In this document: positions 53,705-61,699 of the stretch, piece by piece | Position numbering within the stretch: the stretch's first letter is position 1 | Layout of the letters: every line of letters starts with the position of its first letter | Assembly: GCA_025998955.1 (NCBI GenBank) | Contig: AP024676.1 | Span: 620,001-684,000 of the forward strand | Source: Candidatus Roseilinea sp. | Lineage (GTDB): Bacteria > Chloroflexota > Anaerolineae > J036 > Brachytrichaceae | Direction: 5' to 3' | DNA: 64,000 bases | Translations under genes and position numbers: made by a program | Notes under the pieces: generated by a model | The model's input: the letters and a program-made list of their open reading frames with translations, nothing else | Told to the model about the DNA's origin: nothing | Databases searched by the model: none

Positions 53705-55267
53705 TCAGGTCACGACTTCAGCGCGTTTGTGGCGTCGCTCCGGAATCGGCGTCGTCGCCGGGTCGGCGCCGGCCATCAGCAACCCGAGGTATTCCTTCGT
53801 CGCGACGTCGGCGTCCACGACGGCAACCACGCGCCCGCGATACATGACCGCGATGCGGTCGGATAAAGCAAGGATTTCATCGAGTTCGGGCGAGACCAGC
53901 AACACGGCGGCACCCTCGTCGCGTTTGCGCACGATTTGCTTGTGGATGTACTCGATCGAGCCGACGTCCAGCCCGCGCGTCGGCTGCGAGGCGACCAGGA
54001 GCTTGATCGGGCGCGAAAGCTCGCGCGCGACGATCACTTTCTGCTGGTTGCCGCCGGAGAGCGACCCGGCCGGCGTCTGCACGCTCGGCGTGCGAACATC
54101 GAACTGCTGCACCAATCGTGCTGCTTCCTGCTGGATCGCTTGTTCGTCAATCACTATACCCCTCGCAAAGGGCGGCTTGTAGTATTCCTGAAGCGCGATG
54201 TTGTCGGCGACGGGATAGCTCAGCACCAGCCCGTCGCGCTGGCGATCTTCGGGCACGTGGGCGACGCCGAGTTCGGTGATGCGGCGCGGCGTCGCGCCGG
54301 TTACGTCGTGGCCGAGGATGCGGATGCGCCCGCTGACCGGCCGACGCAAGCCGGTGATCACCTCCACCAGCTCGGTCTGTCCGTTCCCCTGCACGCCGGC
54401 CACGCCCATGATCTCGCCGGCGCGCACGTCCAGCGTCACGTCGTCCACGGCGACGTTCAGCCGGTCGTCGAGCACCTCCAGGTGTTCCAGGCTAAGCACG
54501 ACATCGCCGGGCTTCGCATCGGCTTTGTCCACTTCGAGCGACACTTCACGCCCTACCATCATCGCTGCGAGCGAAGCCTCGGTGGCCTGAGCAGGCGTAG
54601 TGCTGCCGACCACCCGGCCGGCGCGCAGCACGGTGATGCGATCGGCCGTCGCCAGCACCTCCTTCAGTTTGTGCGTGATGAAGATGAGCGATTTGCCCTG
54701 ATCCACCAATGAGCGGATCACCTTGAATAGGTCGTTGACCTCCTGCGGCGTGAGGACGGCGGTCGGCTCGTCGAGGATCAAGATGTCGGCGTTGCGGAAG
54801 AGCAGTTTGATGATCTCGACGCGCTGCTGCACGCCCACCGGCAGGTCTTTGATGTAGGCGTCGGGGTCCACCTCCAGGCCATATTGCTTCGAGATGTCGC
54901 GGATGCGCTGTGCGGACCTGCGCCGGTCGAGGAAGACGCCGCCGGTGAGCATCTCGTCGCCGAGCATGACGTTCTCGGTGACGGTGAGCACCGGCACGAG
55001 CATGAAGTGTTGATGCACCATGCCGATGCCGGCGCGGATGGCGTCGCTGGGGCTGTGGATCTTCACCGCCCGGCCACGCACGATGATCTCGCCCTCGTCC
55101 GGCTGATACAGGCCGTATAGGATGTTCATCAGCGTGGACTTGCCGGCGCCGTTTTCGCCCAGCAAAGCGTGAATCTCGTTCTGTTCCAACGTGAACGAGA
55201 TGCGGTCGTTGGCCAGCACGCCGGGGAAGCGCTTGGTGATGTTGCGCAGCTCGAGGACGGGAGCCAT
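53705..55267 (-). CDS. Nucleoside ABC transporter 2 ATPase (two fused NBDs)
   Basis: 520 residues, same architecture as the ATPase of system 1. First NBD: GENGAGKSTLMNILYGL, LPVGVQQRVEI, LILDEPTAVLTPQEV, then FITHKLKEV. Second NBD: degenerate GVQGNGQTELVEV, intact LSGGNQQKVIVAREL and LLVASQPTRGLDVG. The Met at 55267 gives the normal start MAPVLELRNITKRFPG; the in-frame upstream Met is encoded by a hairpin repeat. Confidence 0.94.
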   Translation of the reverse strand: MAPVLELRNITKRFPGVLANDRISFTLEQNEIHALLGENGAGKSTLMNILYGLYQPDEGEIIVRGRAVKIHSPSDAIRAGIGMVHQHFMLVPVLTVTENVMLGDEMLTGGVFLDRRRSAQRIRDISKQYGLEVDPDAYIKDLPVGVQQRVEIIKLLFRNADILILDEPTAVLTPQEVNDLFKVIRSLVDQGKSLIFITHKLKEVLATADRITVLRAGRVVGSTTPAQATEASLAAMMVGREVSLEVDKADAKPGDVVLSLEHLEVLDDRLNVAVDDVTLDVRAGEIMGVAGVQGNGQTELVEVITGLRRPVSGRIRILGHDVTGATPRRITELGVAHVPEDRQRDGLVLSYPVADNIALQEYYKPPFARGIVIDEQAIQQEAARLVQQFDVRTPSVQTPAGSLSGGNQQKVIVARELSRPIKLLVASQPTRGLDVGSIEYIHKQIVRKRDEGAAVLLVSPELDEILALSDRIAVMYRGRVVAVVDADVATKEYLGLLMAGADPATTPIPERRHKRAEVVT

Positions 55268-55279
55268 GAAGAGGACAAA

Positions 55280-55316
55280 CGAGAAACCGGGTTCCCTCAA
55301 GAAACCCGGTTTCTCG
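55280..55316. terminator. 14-bp hairpin between BMP lipoprotein 2 and its ATPase
   Basis: CGAGAAACCGGGTT (55280-55293)/AACCCGGTTTCTCG (55303-55316), a perfect 14-bp stem with a 9-nt loop and no T-run. It lies in the gap after the binding-protein gene, like the hairpin in system 1, and may protect or attenuate the message. The AAACCGGGTTTC-type core resembles small dispersed palindromes. Confidence 0.65.
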
Positions 55317-55327
55317 GCGCAGGCGGG

Positions 55328-56467
55328 CTATGGCTTGGTCTTGATCTTGCCGTCAATGATGTCTTGGATGATACCGGGGAGGTCATCCTTGACTTTCTGT
55401 GGGACAAGCGAATCGAGGTCGTGGAAGGGCGCGATGCCGACGCCGTTGTTGGCCAGCGTGGCGACCTTGGTGCCGCCGCTGAAGGTGCCGTCGGCGATGG
55501 CGCGCGCCGCCTCGACTACGCTCACGTCGAGCCGCTTGAGCACGCTGGTGAGCACGACGCTCTTGTATTCGGGCGCGGACTCATACCAGTCGCTGTCCAC
55601 GCCGACAAGGTAAGCATTGCCGCGCTCCAGAATCGCCGCGCCCGTGCCCAGGCCGACCGGCCCGGCGACCGGCATGATCACGTCGGCGCCTTCGTCCATG
55701 AGCGTCTCGCCCAGGCGGCGACCATCGTCGGTGCTCTCGAAATTGCCCGCGAACAAGCCGTCGCGCTTCTCGACATCCCAGCCCAGCACTTGGACGTTCG
55801 TCCCGTTCTTCTCGTTGTAGTACTTCACGCCCAGCGCGAAGCCGTCCATGAAGTCCACCACCGGCGGGATGTTGATGCCGCCGAACGTGCCGACCTTGCC
55901 GGTCTTCGACACGGCAGCGGCAACGTAGCCGGCCAGGAACGCGCCCTGATCGGTGGCATACACCTGACCCCACACGTTGGGAATCGGCGGGTCATAGGCG
56001 AAGTCGAGGATTTGGAACTTCTGATTGGGGTTCGCTTCGGCGGCCGCTTTCGTCGCATCGCCCAGCAGGAAGCCCACCGTCACGATCAAGTCGCAGCCCG
56101 AGGCCAGGAACTCGTTGATGTTCTTCTCGTAGTCGGTCTGCTGCTGCGATTCGAGGTAGCGCGCTTCGGCGCCGAACTCTTTGGCGACTTGTTGCGCGCC
56201 GGCCCAGGCGGTTTGGTTGAAGCTCTTGTCGTCAATGCCGCCGACATCGGTGACCTGGCAGACTTTGCCGATCTTGCCGGCGGCAGGCGCCTCGGTTGGC
56301 GCGGCGGGCGCTTCGGTTGGCGCAGCCGGCGCTTCCGTTGGCGTAGTAGGCGCTTCGGTCGGTGCGGCGGGCGGTTGCGTGGGTGCAGCGGGCGCCGGCG
56401 GCGTGGTGCCGCAGGCCGACAGAAGCAACGCGGCCAGCACAGGCATCGTGATGAGTGCTTTTCTCAT
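55328..56467 (-). CDS. BMP-family nucleoside-binding lipoprotein 2
   Basis: 379 residues. Lipoprotein signal with lipobox LSAC near residue 19. A linker of repeated APTEAPTTPTEAP units (residues 20-63) precedes the Bmp/PnrA fold (VCQVTDVGGIDDKSFNQTAW, LVATVGFLLG-like CDLIVTVGFLLG, VGTFGGINIPPVVDFMDGF, VIMPVAGPVGLGTGAAI). It differs clearly from lipoprotein 1, so the two systems probably have different nucleoside preferences. AAAGGAGAAG precedes the ATG. Confidence 0.93.
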   Translation of the reverse strand: MRKALITMPVLAALLLSACGTTPPAPAAPTQPPAAPTEAPTTPTEAPAAPTEAPAAPTEAPAAGKIGKVCQVTDVGGIDDKSFNQTAWAGAQQVAKEFGAEARYLESQQQTDYEKNINEFLASGCDLIVTVGFLLGDATKAAAEANPNQKFQILDFAYDPPIPNVWGQVYATDQGAFLAGYVAAAVSKTGKVGTFGGINIPPVVDFMDGFALGVKYYNEKNGTNVQVLGWDVEKRDGLFAGNFESTDDGRRLGETLMDEGADVIMPVAGPVGLGTGAAILERGNAYLVGVDSDWYESAPEYKSVVLTSVLKRLDVSVVEAARAIADGTFSGGTKVATLANNGVGIAPFHDLDSLVPQKVKDDLPGIIQDIIDGKIKTKP

Positions 56468-56545
56468 AGTCTCTTCTCCTTTCACTAGAGTCTCCGGTGG
56501 ACGATGATGCGGTGATCTCCGTGTCCGCACTCGTCTCGAAACCCG

Positions 56546-56573
56546 ATTCTACGGTAAAGGTCGCTTTGGGCAA
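56546..56573 (-). promoter_or_regulatory. Promoter of BMP transporter 2
   Basis: On the minus strand TTGCCC (56573-56568), 16-nt spacer, TAGAAT (56551-56546). Same -35 and spacing as transporter 1. The start is predicted near 56539, leaving a leader of about 72 nt. Confidence 0.72.
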
Positions 56574-56593
56574 ATTCAATCTGCCCGACCGCA

Positions 56594-57991
56594 TCACCCG
56601 CGCAACGCCGCGATTTTTCGGTCGAGTTCGGGGATCTTGGCCTGCTCGGCCAACCACCACTCCGGGTCGAGCTGGGCGTTGAGTTCTTCGACCGTCTTGC
56701 CCTGTTGTTCGACCCACGTGTAGTATTTCAAGTTGTGCCATTGGCGGCGGTTTTCAGGCGTGCCGTCTTTGATCCAGTCGGTCTTCTGGCGATGCAGCAC
56801 TTCGCCGATGCACGCTTCGGCCATCGCCGGCGTCAGCGGGTGGCGCGCGTTCCATTCTTGCATTACGGAATGATAACGATCCGGCCCATCGGTCGCCACG
56901 GTCACGATCACGTCGCGCTTGCCCAGGCCGAAGTGCTTGGCCGTCTTGATCGCGCCGATTAGGTTGCACACGCCGCTGATGCCGAACGTGCCGGCGATTT
57001 GACACGCCGTCTCGCCGTCTATGCCGTAGCGCTTCATCAGCGTCTCGCCGCCGATCGGATGCGTGAATACCTGCAAGATGCGCAGACACTCGGTGTCGTC
57101 AATGCAGGCCAGCGCATCCATGTTGGTGACGTGATGGATCCAGGTCACGTGCTTGTCGCCGATGCCCTGGATTTCGTGGCTGCCATAGCCGTTGTTGTAG
57201 AGGGTGGGGCACTGAATCGGTTCGAGGCCGACCACCCTGCAATCGGGGAAGACTTGCTTCAGCCGGTCGCCGGCGGCGATGGTGCCCGCGCTGCCCATGG
57301 CCGAGCAAAACGCCGCGATGTTGCGCGCGCCCAGCCAGTCGCCGAGCGCCTCCTTCAGCGCAACGATCGTGTTGCCGGTGACGTAGTAATGGAAGCGGTA
57401 GTTGCCCATCTCGCTGAACTGGTTCATGATGCGCACCGAGTCGGGATATTCGCGCATCAGCCGCTTGCATTCGTCGTAGATCTCTTTGACGTTGCTCTCG
57501 CTGCCATAGGTCTTGATGTAGCTTGCGCCGTAGCTCTCGATCTTCTCGAATCGCTCACGACTCATGCCCTCCGGCAAGATCACCATGCTCTTGAAGCCGG
57601 CGCGCGGTCCGACCCACGAGCCGCCGATGCCGTAGTTGCCGGTGCTGGGGAAGACCAGCGTGTGCTTGTTCGGTTCGATCTCGCCGTTGACGTATTTCTC
57701 GATCAGCACGGAATAGGCCGGGCCGACCTTGTGGCTGCCGGTCGGGAAGTCCTTCGCCACTAACACCACGATCTCGGCGTCTACGTTGGTGAGCGCGCGC
57801 GGTATGACGAGGTAGTTGATTTGGTGCGCGCCGTTGCCCAGGTCGGCGTTTGGCTTGAGCCAGTTGATGTTGAATAAGTTGATCGGGTCGAGCGGTGCCT
57901 CGGTGCGCGCCCGCGCAGCGCGCTCACGGATAACAGGATCCACGCGCTGCGGATGGAGCATCTCTTCGAATGTGGGAAAGAGTACGGTCAT
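56594..57991 (-). CDS. PLP-dependent fold-type II enzyme (cysteine synthase-like)
   Basis: 465 residues of the tryptophan-synthase-beta/cysteine-synthase superfamily. The PLP Lys is in FPTGSHKVGPAYSV, the substrate loop is FPSTGNYGIGGSW, and the phosphate-binding Gly-rich loop is SAMGSAGTIAAGDRL. It is longer than cysteine synthase, with extra N-terminal (FEEMLHPQRVDPVIRER) and C-terminal (QQGKTVEELNAQLDPEWWL) segments. Candidates are amino-acid lyases such as diaminopropionate or threonine-type enzymes. Its position upstream of BMP transporter 2 recalls the E. coli ssnA-ygeX association, but the reaction is not proven. Confidence 0.82.
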   Translation of the reverse strand: MTVLFPTFEEMLHPQRVDPVIRERAARARTEAPLDPINLFNINWLKPNADLGNGAHQINYLVIPRALTNVDAEIVVLVAKDFPTGSHKVGPAYSVLIEKYVNGEIEPNKHTLVFPSTGNYGIGGSWVGPRAGFKSMVILPEGMSRERFEKIESYGASYIKTYGSESNVKEIYDECKRLMREYPDSVRIMNQFSEMGNYRFHYYVTGNTIVALKEALGDWLGARNIAAFCSAMGSAGTIAAGDRLKQVFPDCRVVGLEPIQCPTLYNNGYGSHEIQGIGDKHVTWIHHVTNMDALACIDDTECLRILQVFTHPIGGETLMKRYGIDGETACQIAGTFGISGVCNLIGAIKTAKHFGLGKRDVIVTVATDGPDRYHSVMQEWNARHPLTPAMAEACIGEVLHRQKTDWIKDGTPENRRQWHNLKYYTWVEQQGKTVEELNAQLDPEWWLAEQAKIPELDRKIAALRG

Positions 57992-58013
57992 GCACGGTCT
58001 CCGTATGAGTCGG

Positions 58014-58076
58014 GTTGCCAGTTACAAGTTACAAGTTACAGGTTACAGGTTACAGGTGGCAGGTTGCAGGTAAGCG
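58014..58076. repeat. Heptad array upstream of the PLP enzyme gene
   Basis: Nine units: GTTGCCA, GTTACAA, GTTACAA, GTTACAG, GTTACAG, GTTACAG, GTGGCAG, GTTGCAG, GTAAGCG. It fills the gap between the PLP gene start (57991) and the MBL gene stop (58082). Confidence 0.9.
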
Positions 58077-58081
58077 ACGTA

Positions 58082-58897
58082 TCACGCATCGCCGAGGGTC
58101 ATGCTGAGGCCGGCGACCGGCGCGAACACGTGGCCGTCGAATTCGCGCTGTGCTTCTTCAATGAGCACGCGCTCTTTGCCCTCATACATCGCGTCAATAT
58201 GCACGAGCGCCAAGCGTTTCGCGCCGGCTGCTTTGGCATTGCGGCCGGCGATTTGCGCCGTGCTGTGGCCATAGACGCCGGCAGCGTATTCCGGATTCAG
58301 CGTGGCGCTGTAAGCCGCTTCATGGACGAGGAGCTCGGCGTCGCGCGCCAGCAAGACGATGTTGTCGTTGGGGCTGGTGTCGCCGGTGAAGGCGATGATG
58401 TGGTTGCCGAATTGGTTGCGCGTCTCGATGCGCAGGCCCAGCGACGGCGCGAATTCCGAGTGGGTCATCGGCACGGTAGTCAGCATGATGTTTGGGTGAA
58501 TCTGTGTCCGGCCGACGCTATCTTGTGGCACCGTGATGCGCGGCGCGCTCTCGGTCACCCCGTCCATCGGGCCGTAGCTCACACCCATCAGCGTATCGAG
58601 GACATCGAACGTCCGGGCGCTGGCGATGAGCGTAGGCACTTGTAGCGTCGCGTCCTCGCCGATCTCATACCACAGCATCAACATCGGGTAGCCCAGCGCG
58701 TGATCGCCGTGGTGGTGGGTGAAGAAGATGTGCGTGATCTCTGCCGGCGAGATGCCGACGGCATCGAGTTGTTGCAAGATGGCCGGCCCACAGTCAACCA
58801 GGATGCGTTCGTTGCCGATGCGGACGAGGTAAGCAGCGTTCGTCCCGTTACGCATCGGGATCGCTGCGCCCACGCCGAGGAAGATGATTTCGATCAT
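58082..58897 (-). CDS. MBL-fold metallohydrolase (RNase Z / AtsA-like)
   Basis: 271 residues of the metallo-beta-lactamase fold. The zinc motif is FFTHHHGDHALGYP, with further ligands in VPMTHSEFAPSLG and IAFTGDTSPND (Asp). A late VYGHSTAQIAGRNAKAAG plus LALVHID provides the last His, the arrangement of RNase Z/ElaC and arylsulfatase-like members. It lacks the long exosite of canonical tRNase Z, so a small-molecule or phosphodiester substrate is also possible. The Met at 58897 begins at the first beta-strand (IEIIFLGVGAAIP). Confidence 0.87.
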   Translation of the reverse strand: MIEIIFLGVGAAIPMRNGTNAAYLVRIGNERILVDCGPAILQQLDAVGISPAEITHIFFTHHHGDHALGYPMLMLWYEIGEDATLQVPTLIASARTFDVLDTLMGVSYGPMDGVTESAPRITVPQDSVGRTQIHPNIMLTTVPMTHSEFAPSLGLRIETRNQFGNHIIAFTGDTSPNDNIVLLARDAELLVHEAAYSATLNPEYAAGVYGHSTAQIAGRNAKAAGAKRLALVHIDAMYEGKERVLIEEAQREFDGHVFAPVAGLSMTLGDA

Positions 58898-58901
58898 GGT
58901 G

Positions 58902-58957
58902 TGCGTATGTTTTGCGTGTTGCGTCTTACGTCCTGCGTCTTGCGTGTCACGCATATC
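58902..58957. repeat. Heptad array between the VOC and MBL genes
   Basis: Units TGCGTAT, GTTTTGC, GTGTTGC, GTCTTAC, GTCCTGC, GTCTTGC, GTGTCAC, GCATATC. It starts 5 nt from the MBL start codon and overlaps the last codons of the VOC gene. Confidence 0.85.
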
Positions 58958-59648
58958 GCCGTAGTTCGCCGCCGGCAAGCGCGACGGAGAGGGAAACCGG
59001 TCCCGGTCCACGGCGAGCCGGCACAGCGCCTGGGAGCATCCGTTGAATGCGCAGCACGCAGCTACCCACGGTAAACGTGCGCGATTCGTCTACGTTGCTC
59101 GGACCATTGCCGAACAGCAGCGCCAGGTGGTGGGCAGCGCGATCGAGGTCGTTGACGGCGATGGCCAATTCGGCGATTCCCTGCGCGCCGTTGGGATGCT
59201 TGCGGCAGTCGCCGGCCGGGACACGCAGCTCGCGTGGCGTTACGTCCTCGATAAGAAACGGCAGTCCCTCCGCACCCGGGGGCGGCCAGCTCGTGCGCCA
59301 GCGGATCGCGACGCCATCGGGGCGTTGCCGTCCACCCTCGGCCACCGCTGTGTAGTCGAGGCCGCGCGCGCTCACCTGCGGCACGAACGCCGGCAGGTTC
59401 TCGATGAGGATCGCGTAATCAATCAAGCCGGGGAACGCGCGGAAACGTTCCCAGCGGTGCGCCGTGGCGGCCGGCGTGCGAAAGGCAAGCAGCTCGATGT
59501 AGCTGCCGTCGGCGAAGCAGATCAGGGCGTTGTGGGTGAGGCCGTCGGCGTGCACGCCGCCCGGGGTGACGTTGAAGCCGGCATCACGCCATGCTTGAAG
59601 GGCAGCATCGAGGTCGTCAACTAAGATGACGACGTGATCGAGTTCCAT
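58947..59648 (-). CDS. VOC-superfamily (glyoxalase-like) protein
   Basis: 233 residues. It starts MELDHVVILVDDLDAALQAW, with metal-site His in the first strand, then THNALICFADGSYIELLAF with the Glu ligand. A second module follows (ELAIAVNDLDRAAHHLALLFG). This matches Glyoxalase_3-like two-module VOC proteins that bind a divalent metal. Substrate unknown. TATACT (59664-59659) lies 10 nt before the ATG, so it is probably leaderless. The last codons (RRYA) come from the adjacent heptad array, hinting at a changed C-terminus. Confidence 0.8.
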   Translation of the reverse strand: MELDHVVILVDDLDAALQAWRDAGFNVTPGGVHADGLTHNALICFADGSYIELLAFRTPAATAHRWERFRAFPGLIDYAILIENLPAFVPQVSARGLDYTAVAEGGRQRPDGVAIRWRTSWPPPGAEGLPFLIEDVTPRELRVPAGDCRKHPNGAQGIAELAIAVNDLDRAAHHLALLFGNGPSNVDESRTFTVGSCVLRIQRMLPGAVPARRGPGPVSLSVALAGGELRRYA

Positions 59649-59870
59649 GGCGCCGTGTAGTATAGACCGCTCGGGCACAACCTTTCGTGACGAATGCGAG
59701 GATCTTAGTAAGCATGAGATGCGGATTCAGCACTGTGAAAAGCTGTTTGACATTATTGGAGATGATGTGTATTTTCCCGTCCACCGCCCTAGCAATGCCT
59801 TCTCATCGAAATAAGGGTGGCTTTAGACCCTGCAGTCCCTACAATAATCTTATCCAGGAGGCTAAGTTCC

Positions 59871-60561
59871 ATGTCGAAGAGAACCTCGCGTCGCCAGTTT
59901 CTACGTATAGCAAGTGGTACCCTCGCCGCCAGCGCATTAGCTGCATGTGCCGTGCCCGCCGCGCCGCCAACGACTGGTACAGGACAGCAGCCATCGGCGT
60001 CAGAACCGTCCACAGTCTCTGAGCCGACAACTGCTAAGGGTGAAAAGGCCTTTTTGAAGTGGGATACCTTTCGAGGCCCAGGCACCGGGTGGAACGAAGA
60101 GCGTATCAAGACCTTCCAAGAACAGTATCCCAATGTCGAGATCGAGTTTCGTCCACTCACAGGCGCTAGCCAGCAAGATAACTATGGAAAGATGTATGCT
60201 CAGTTCGCCGCAGGTGACTTGGGTGATGTGATTGCATTCGATCCATCGCATTTTCATTTTTGGCGCGCGATTGACAAAGGCATCATCGGCCCGATAGACG
60301 ACTTAGTAGCTGCAGACAAGACGGATCTCAAACAGTGGTTCGATCAGTTCATCGAACTGCAATACTACAAAGGCAAACTGTATGGGCTCCCGAGCTGGGG
60401 ATGGGCAGGACAAGACACTATTGTCATGAACGCCTTACATCTCAAGGAAGCGGGCATCACCCCGCCCGATCCGGTGGGCTATGACACGTCCATGGAAACC
60501 TATGCTGAATGGGCACGTCGGCTCTACAAGAAGGATGAGCGCTTCGGTTTAGGAATTACTT
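59871..60561 (+). pseudogene. Truncated Tat-type ABC sugar-binding lipoprotein
   Basis: 230 native residues of an extracellular solute-binding protein of the sugar (family 1) type. A twin-arginine signal with lipobox (SKRTSRRQFLRIASG, LAACAVP) is followed by FLKWDTFRGPGTGWNEER, FQEQYPNVEIEFRPL, YAQFAAGDLGDVIAFDP and YKGKLYGLPSWGW. The normal length is about 420-450. The frame then enters an IS4-like element and stops at 60623. Joining the IS flanks does not restore the lost half (a stop soon follows), so the 3' part was lost by a separate event. The region is more AT-rich than its neighbours, and no permeases follow. A strong AGGAGG precedes the ATG. Confidence 0.85.
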
Positions 60562-61694
60562 ACTCACGTTACGCAGCCAGTGTGACGGGCTGCAGCTGGC
60601 GCAGGGCGTCAAAAGCTGATTGAACGGCGTGCAGATACAAATGCGATTTCAAGGCAAAATGATTCGACTTGGATTTACGCTTGAGCATCTCGAGCTTGAT
60701 GAACGCACACAAACTGGCAAAGATGTGATTGGTCTGCGTCGTGACCGTGTGAGCAGGCGAGCGTTCGAGCGCGGCATTCTGCTTGAGCGACTTGTGGAAG
60801 GGTTCGATCGTCCATCGTTTTTGATAGAGCGAGGTGATCCCATCGTAGGTGAGCGTGGTGTCGCTGGTGACCAGAAACAATACGCCGGTAGAGCCATCTT
60901 TGTTTGTAAAGACTTGCTTGGCCAAAAGCAGCGGGAAGCTCACATCTTCCAGATACACTGGCCGCACCGTGTTTGGTTCGATCACGACTTCATCCACACG
61001 CACGTAGATGCCGTGCCGCTTGTCGTCCGCGCTGAGCGCCACCTTGCGATTGGCCTTGAGCGGCATGACAAACTCCTTCTTCAGCTTGTGTTTGACGAAA
61101 TTCATGTTGTCGGCCGCGGCAAACCACACATCGTTGAGCACGTATTTGAAGGGAATCTGGTTGATCACCGCTTGTTGCAGCATCATGCGGTAATACTCAT
61201 TCTTGGTGATCGGACTTCGGCGCTTGGTCTTGCCACTCTTCTTGTCCACATACTGCTCGGTCTTGGCGATCAAGCGAAACTCCACTGGCAACGACAGCCC
61301 CCGACTGGGCACGTGATACAGCGCCGTCATCAGGTTGATGCCTTTGATCACCTCGCCGCTGGTGTGATCGTAGTGCCAGCACACGATGTCGTTCTCGTCG
61401 CTGTAGGGTTTCTCGCTGATCGTGTCGTCCACGATCAGCACCCCATCCTCACTTTGAATCTGCCGCACAAATCGCTTCGTCACCTGCCACAACGCCGCCC
61501 CGCCGCGCTGTTGGCCGCTCAGCCAGCGGGTGATTTGGTCATGGCTGACGCTCCCTTCGACTACTTGACCCAACCCGGTTGCCGTGGCCTGTCCAAACGT
61601 GCACAACAGATAATCGCTATACAGGTCAAGCAAGTCTTGTGCCATGTCGCCATTCTATGGTCGCGCAGTCAGTTCGCGACTGCGTAACGTGAGT
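60562..61694 (-). mobile_element. IS4-like insertion sequence, copy 1
   Basis: 1133 bp bounded by perfect inverted repeats ACTCACGTTACGCAG/CTGCGTAACGTGAGT and flanked by TACTT on both sides (60557-60561, 61695-61699). It carries one transposase gene on the minus strand. A second copy follows directly in the same orientation after the shared TACTT. Confidence 0.92.
60569..61645 (-). CDS. IS4-like DDE transposase, copy 1
   Basis: 358 residues. First catalytic Asp in GVLIVDDTISEKP, second in YVLNDVWFAAADN, Glu in the IS4 signature Y-(2)-R-(3)-E-(6)-K seen as YQKRWTIEPFHKSLK. The N-terminal helices (SHDQITRWLSGQQ) would bind the ends. Apparently intact. A precise ISfinder group is not assigned; IS701- or ISH3-like relatives are alternatives. 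It differs from copy 2 by MAQD versus MTQD at the start and a few silent bases. Confidence 0.88.
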   Translation of the reverse strand: MAQDLLDLYSDYLLCTFGQATATGLGQVVEGSVSHDQITRWLSGQQRGGAALWQVTKRFVRQIQSEDGVLIVDDTISEKPYSDENDIVCWHYDHTSGEVIKGINLMTALYHVPSRGLSLPVEFRLIAKTEQYVDKKSGKTKRRSPITKNEYYRMMLQQAVINQIPFKYVLNDVWFAAADNMNFVKHKLKKEFVMPLKANRKVALSADDKRHGIYVRVDEVVIEPNTVRPVYLEDVSFPLLLAKQVFTNKDGSTGVLFLVTSDTTLTYDGITSLYQKRWTIEPFHKSLKQNAALERSPAHTVTTQTNHIFASLCAFIKLEMLKRKSKSNHFALKSHLYLHAVQSAFDALRQLQPVTLAA

Positions 61695-61699
61695 TACTT

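Noticed and set aside
55169-56488. A 439-codon plus-strand open frame opposite BMP lipoprotein 2
   Set aside because: Antisense shadow; its Gly/Arg-rich repeats are the reverse complement of the APTEAP linker.
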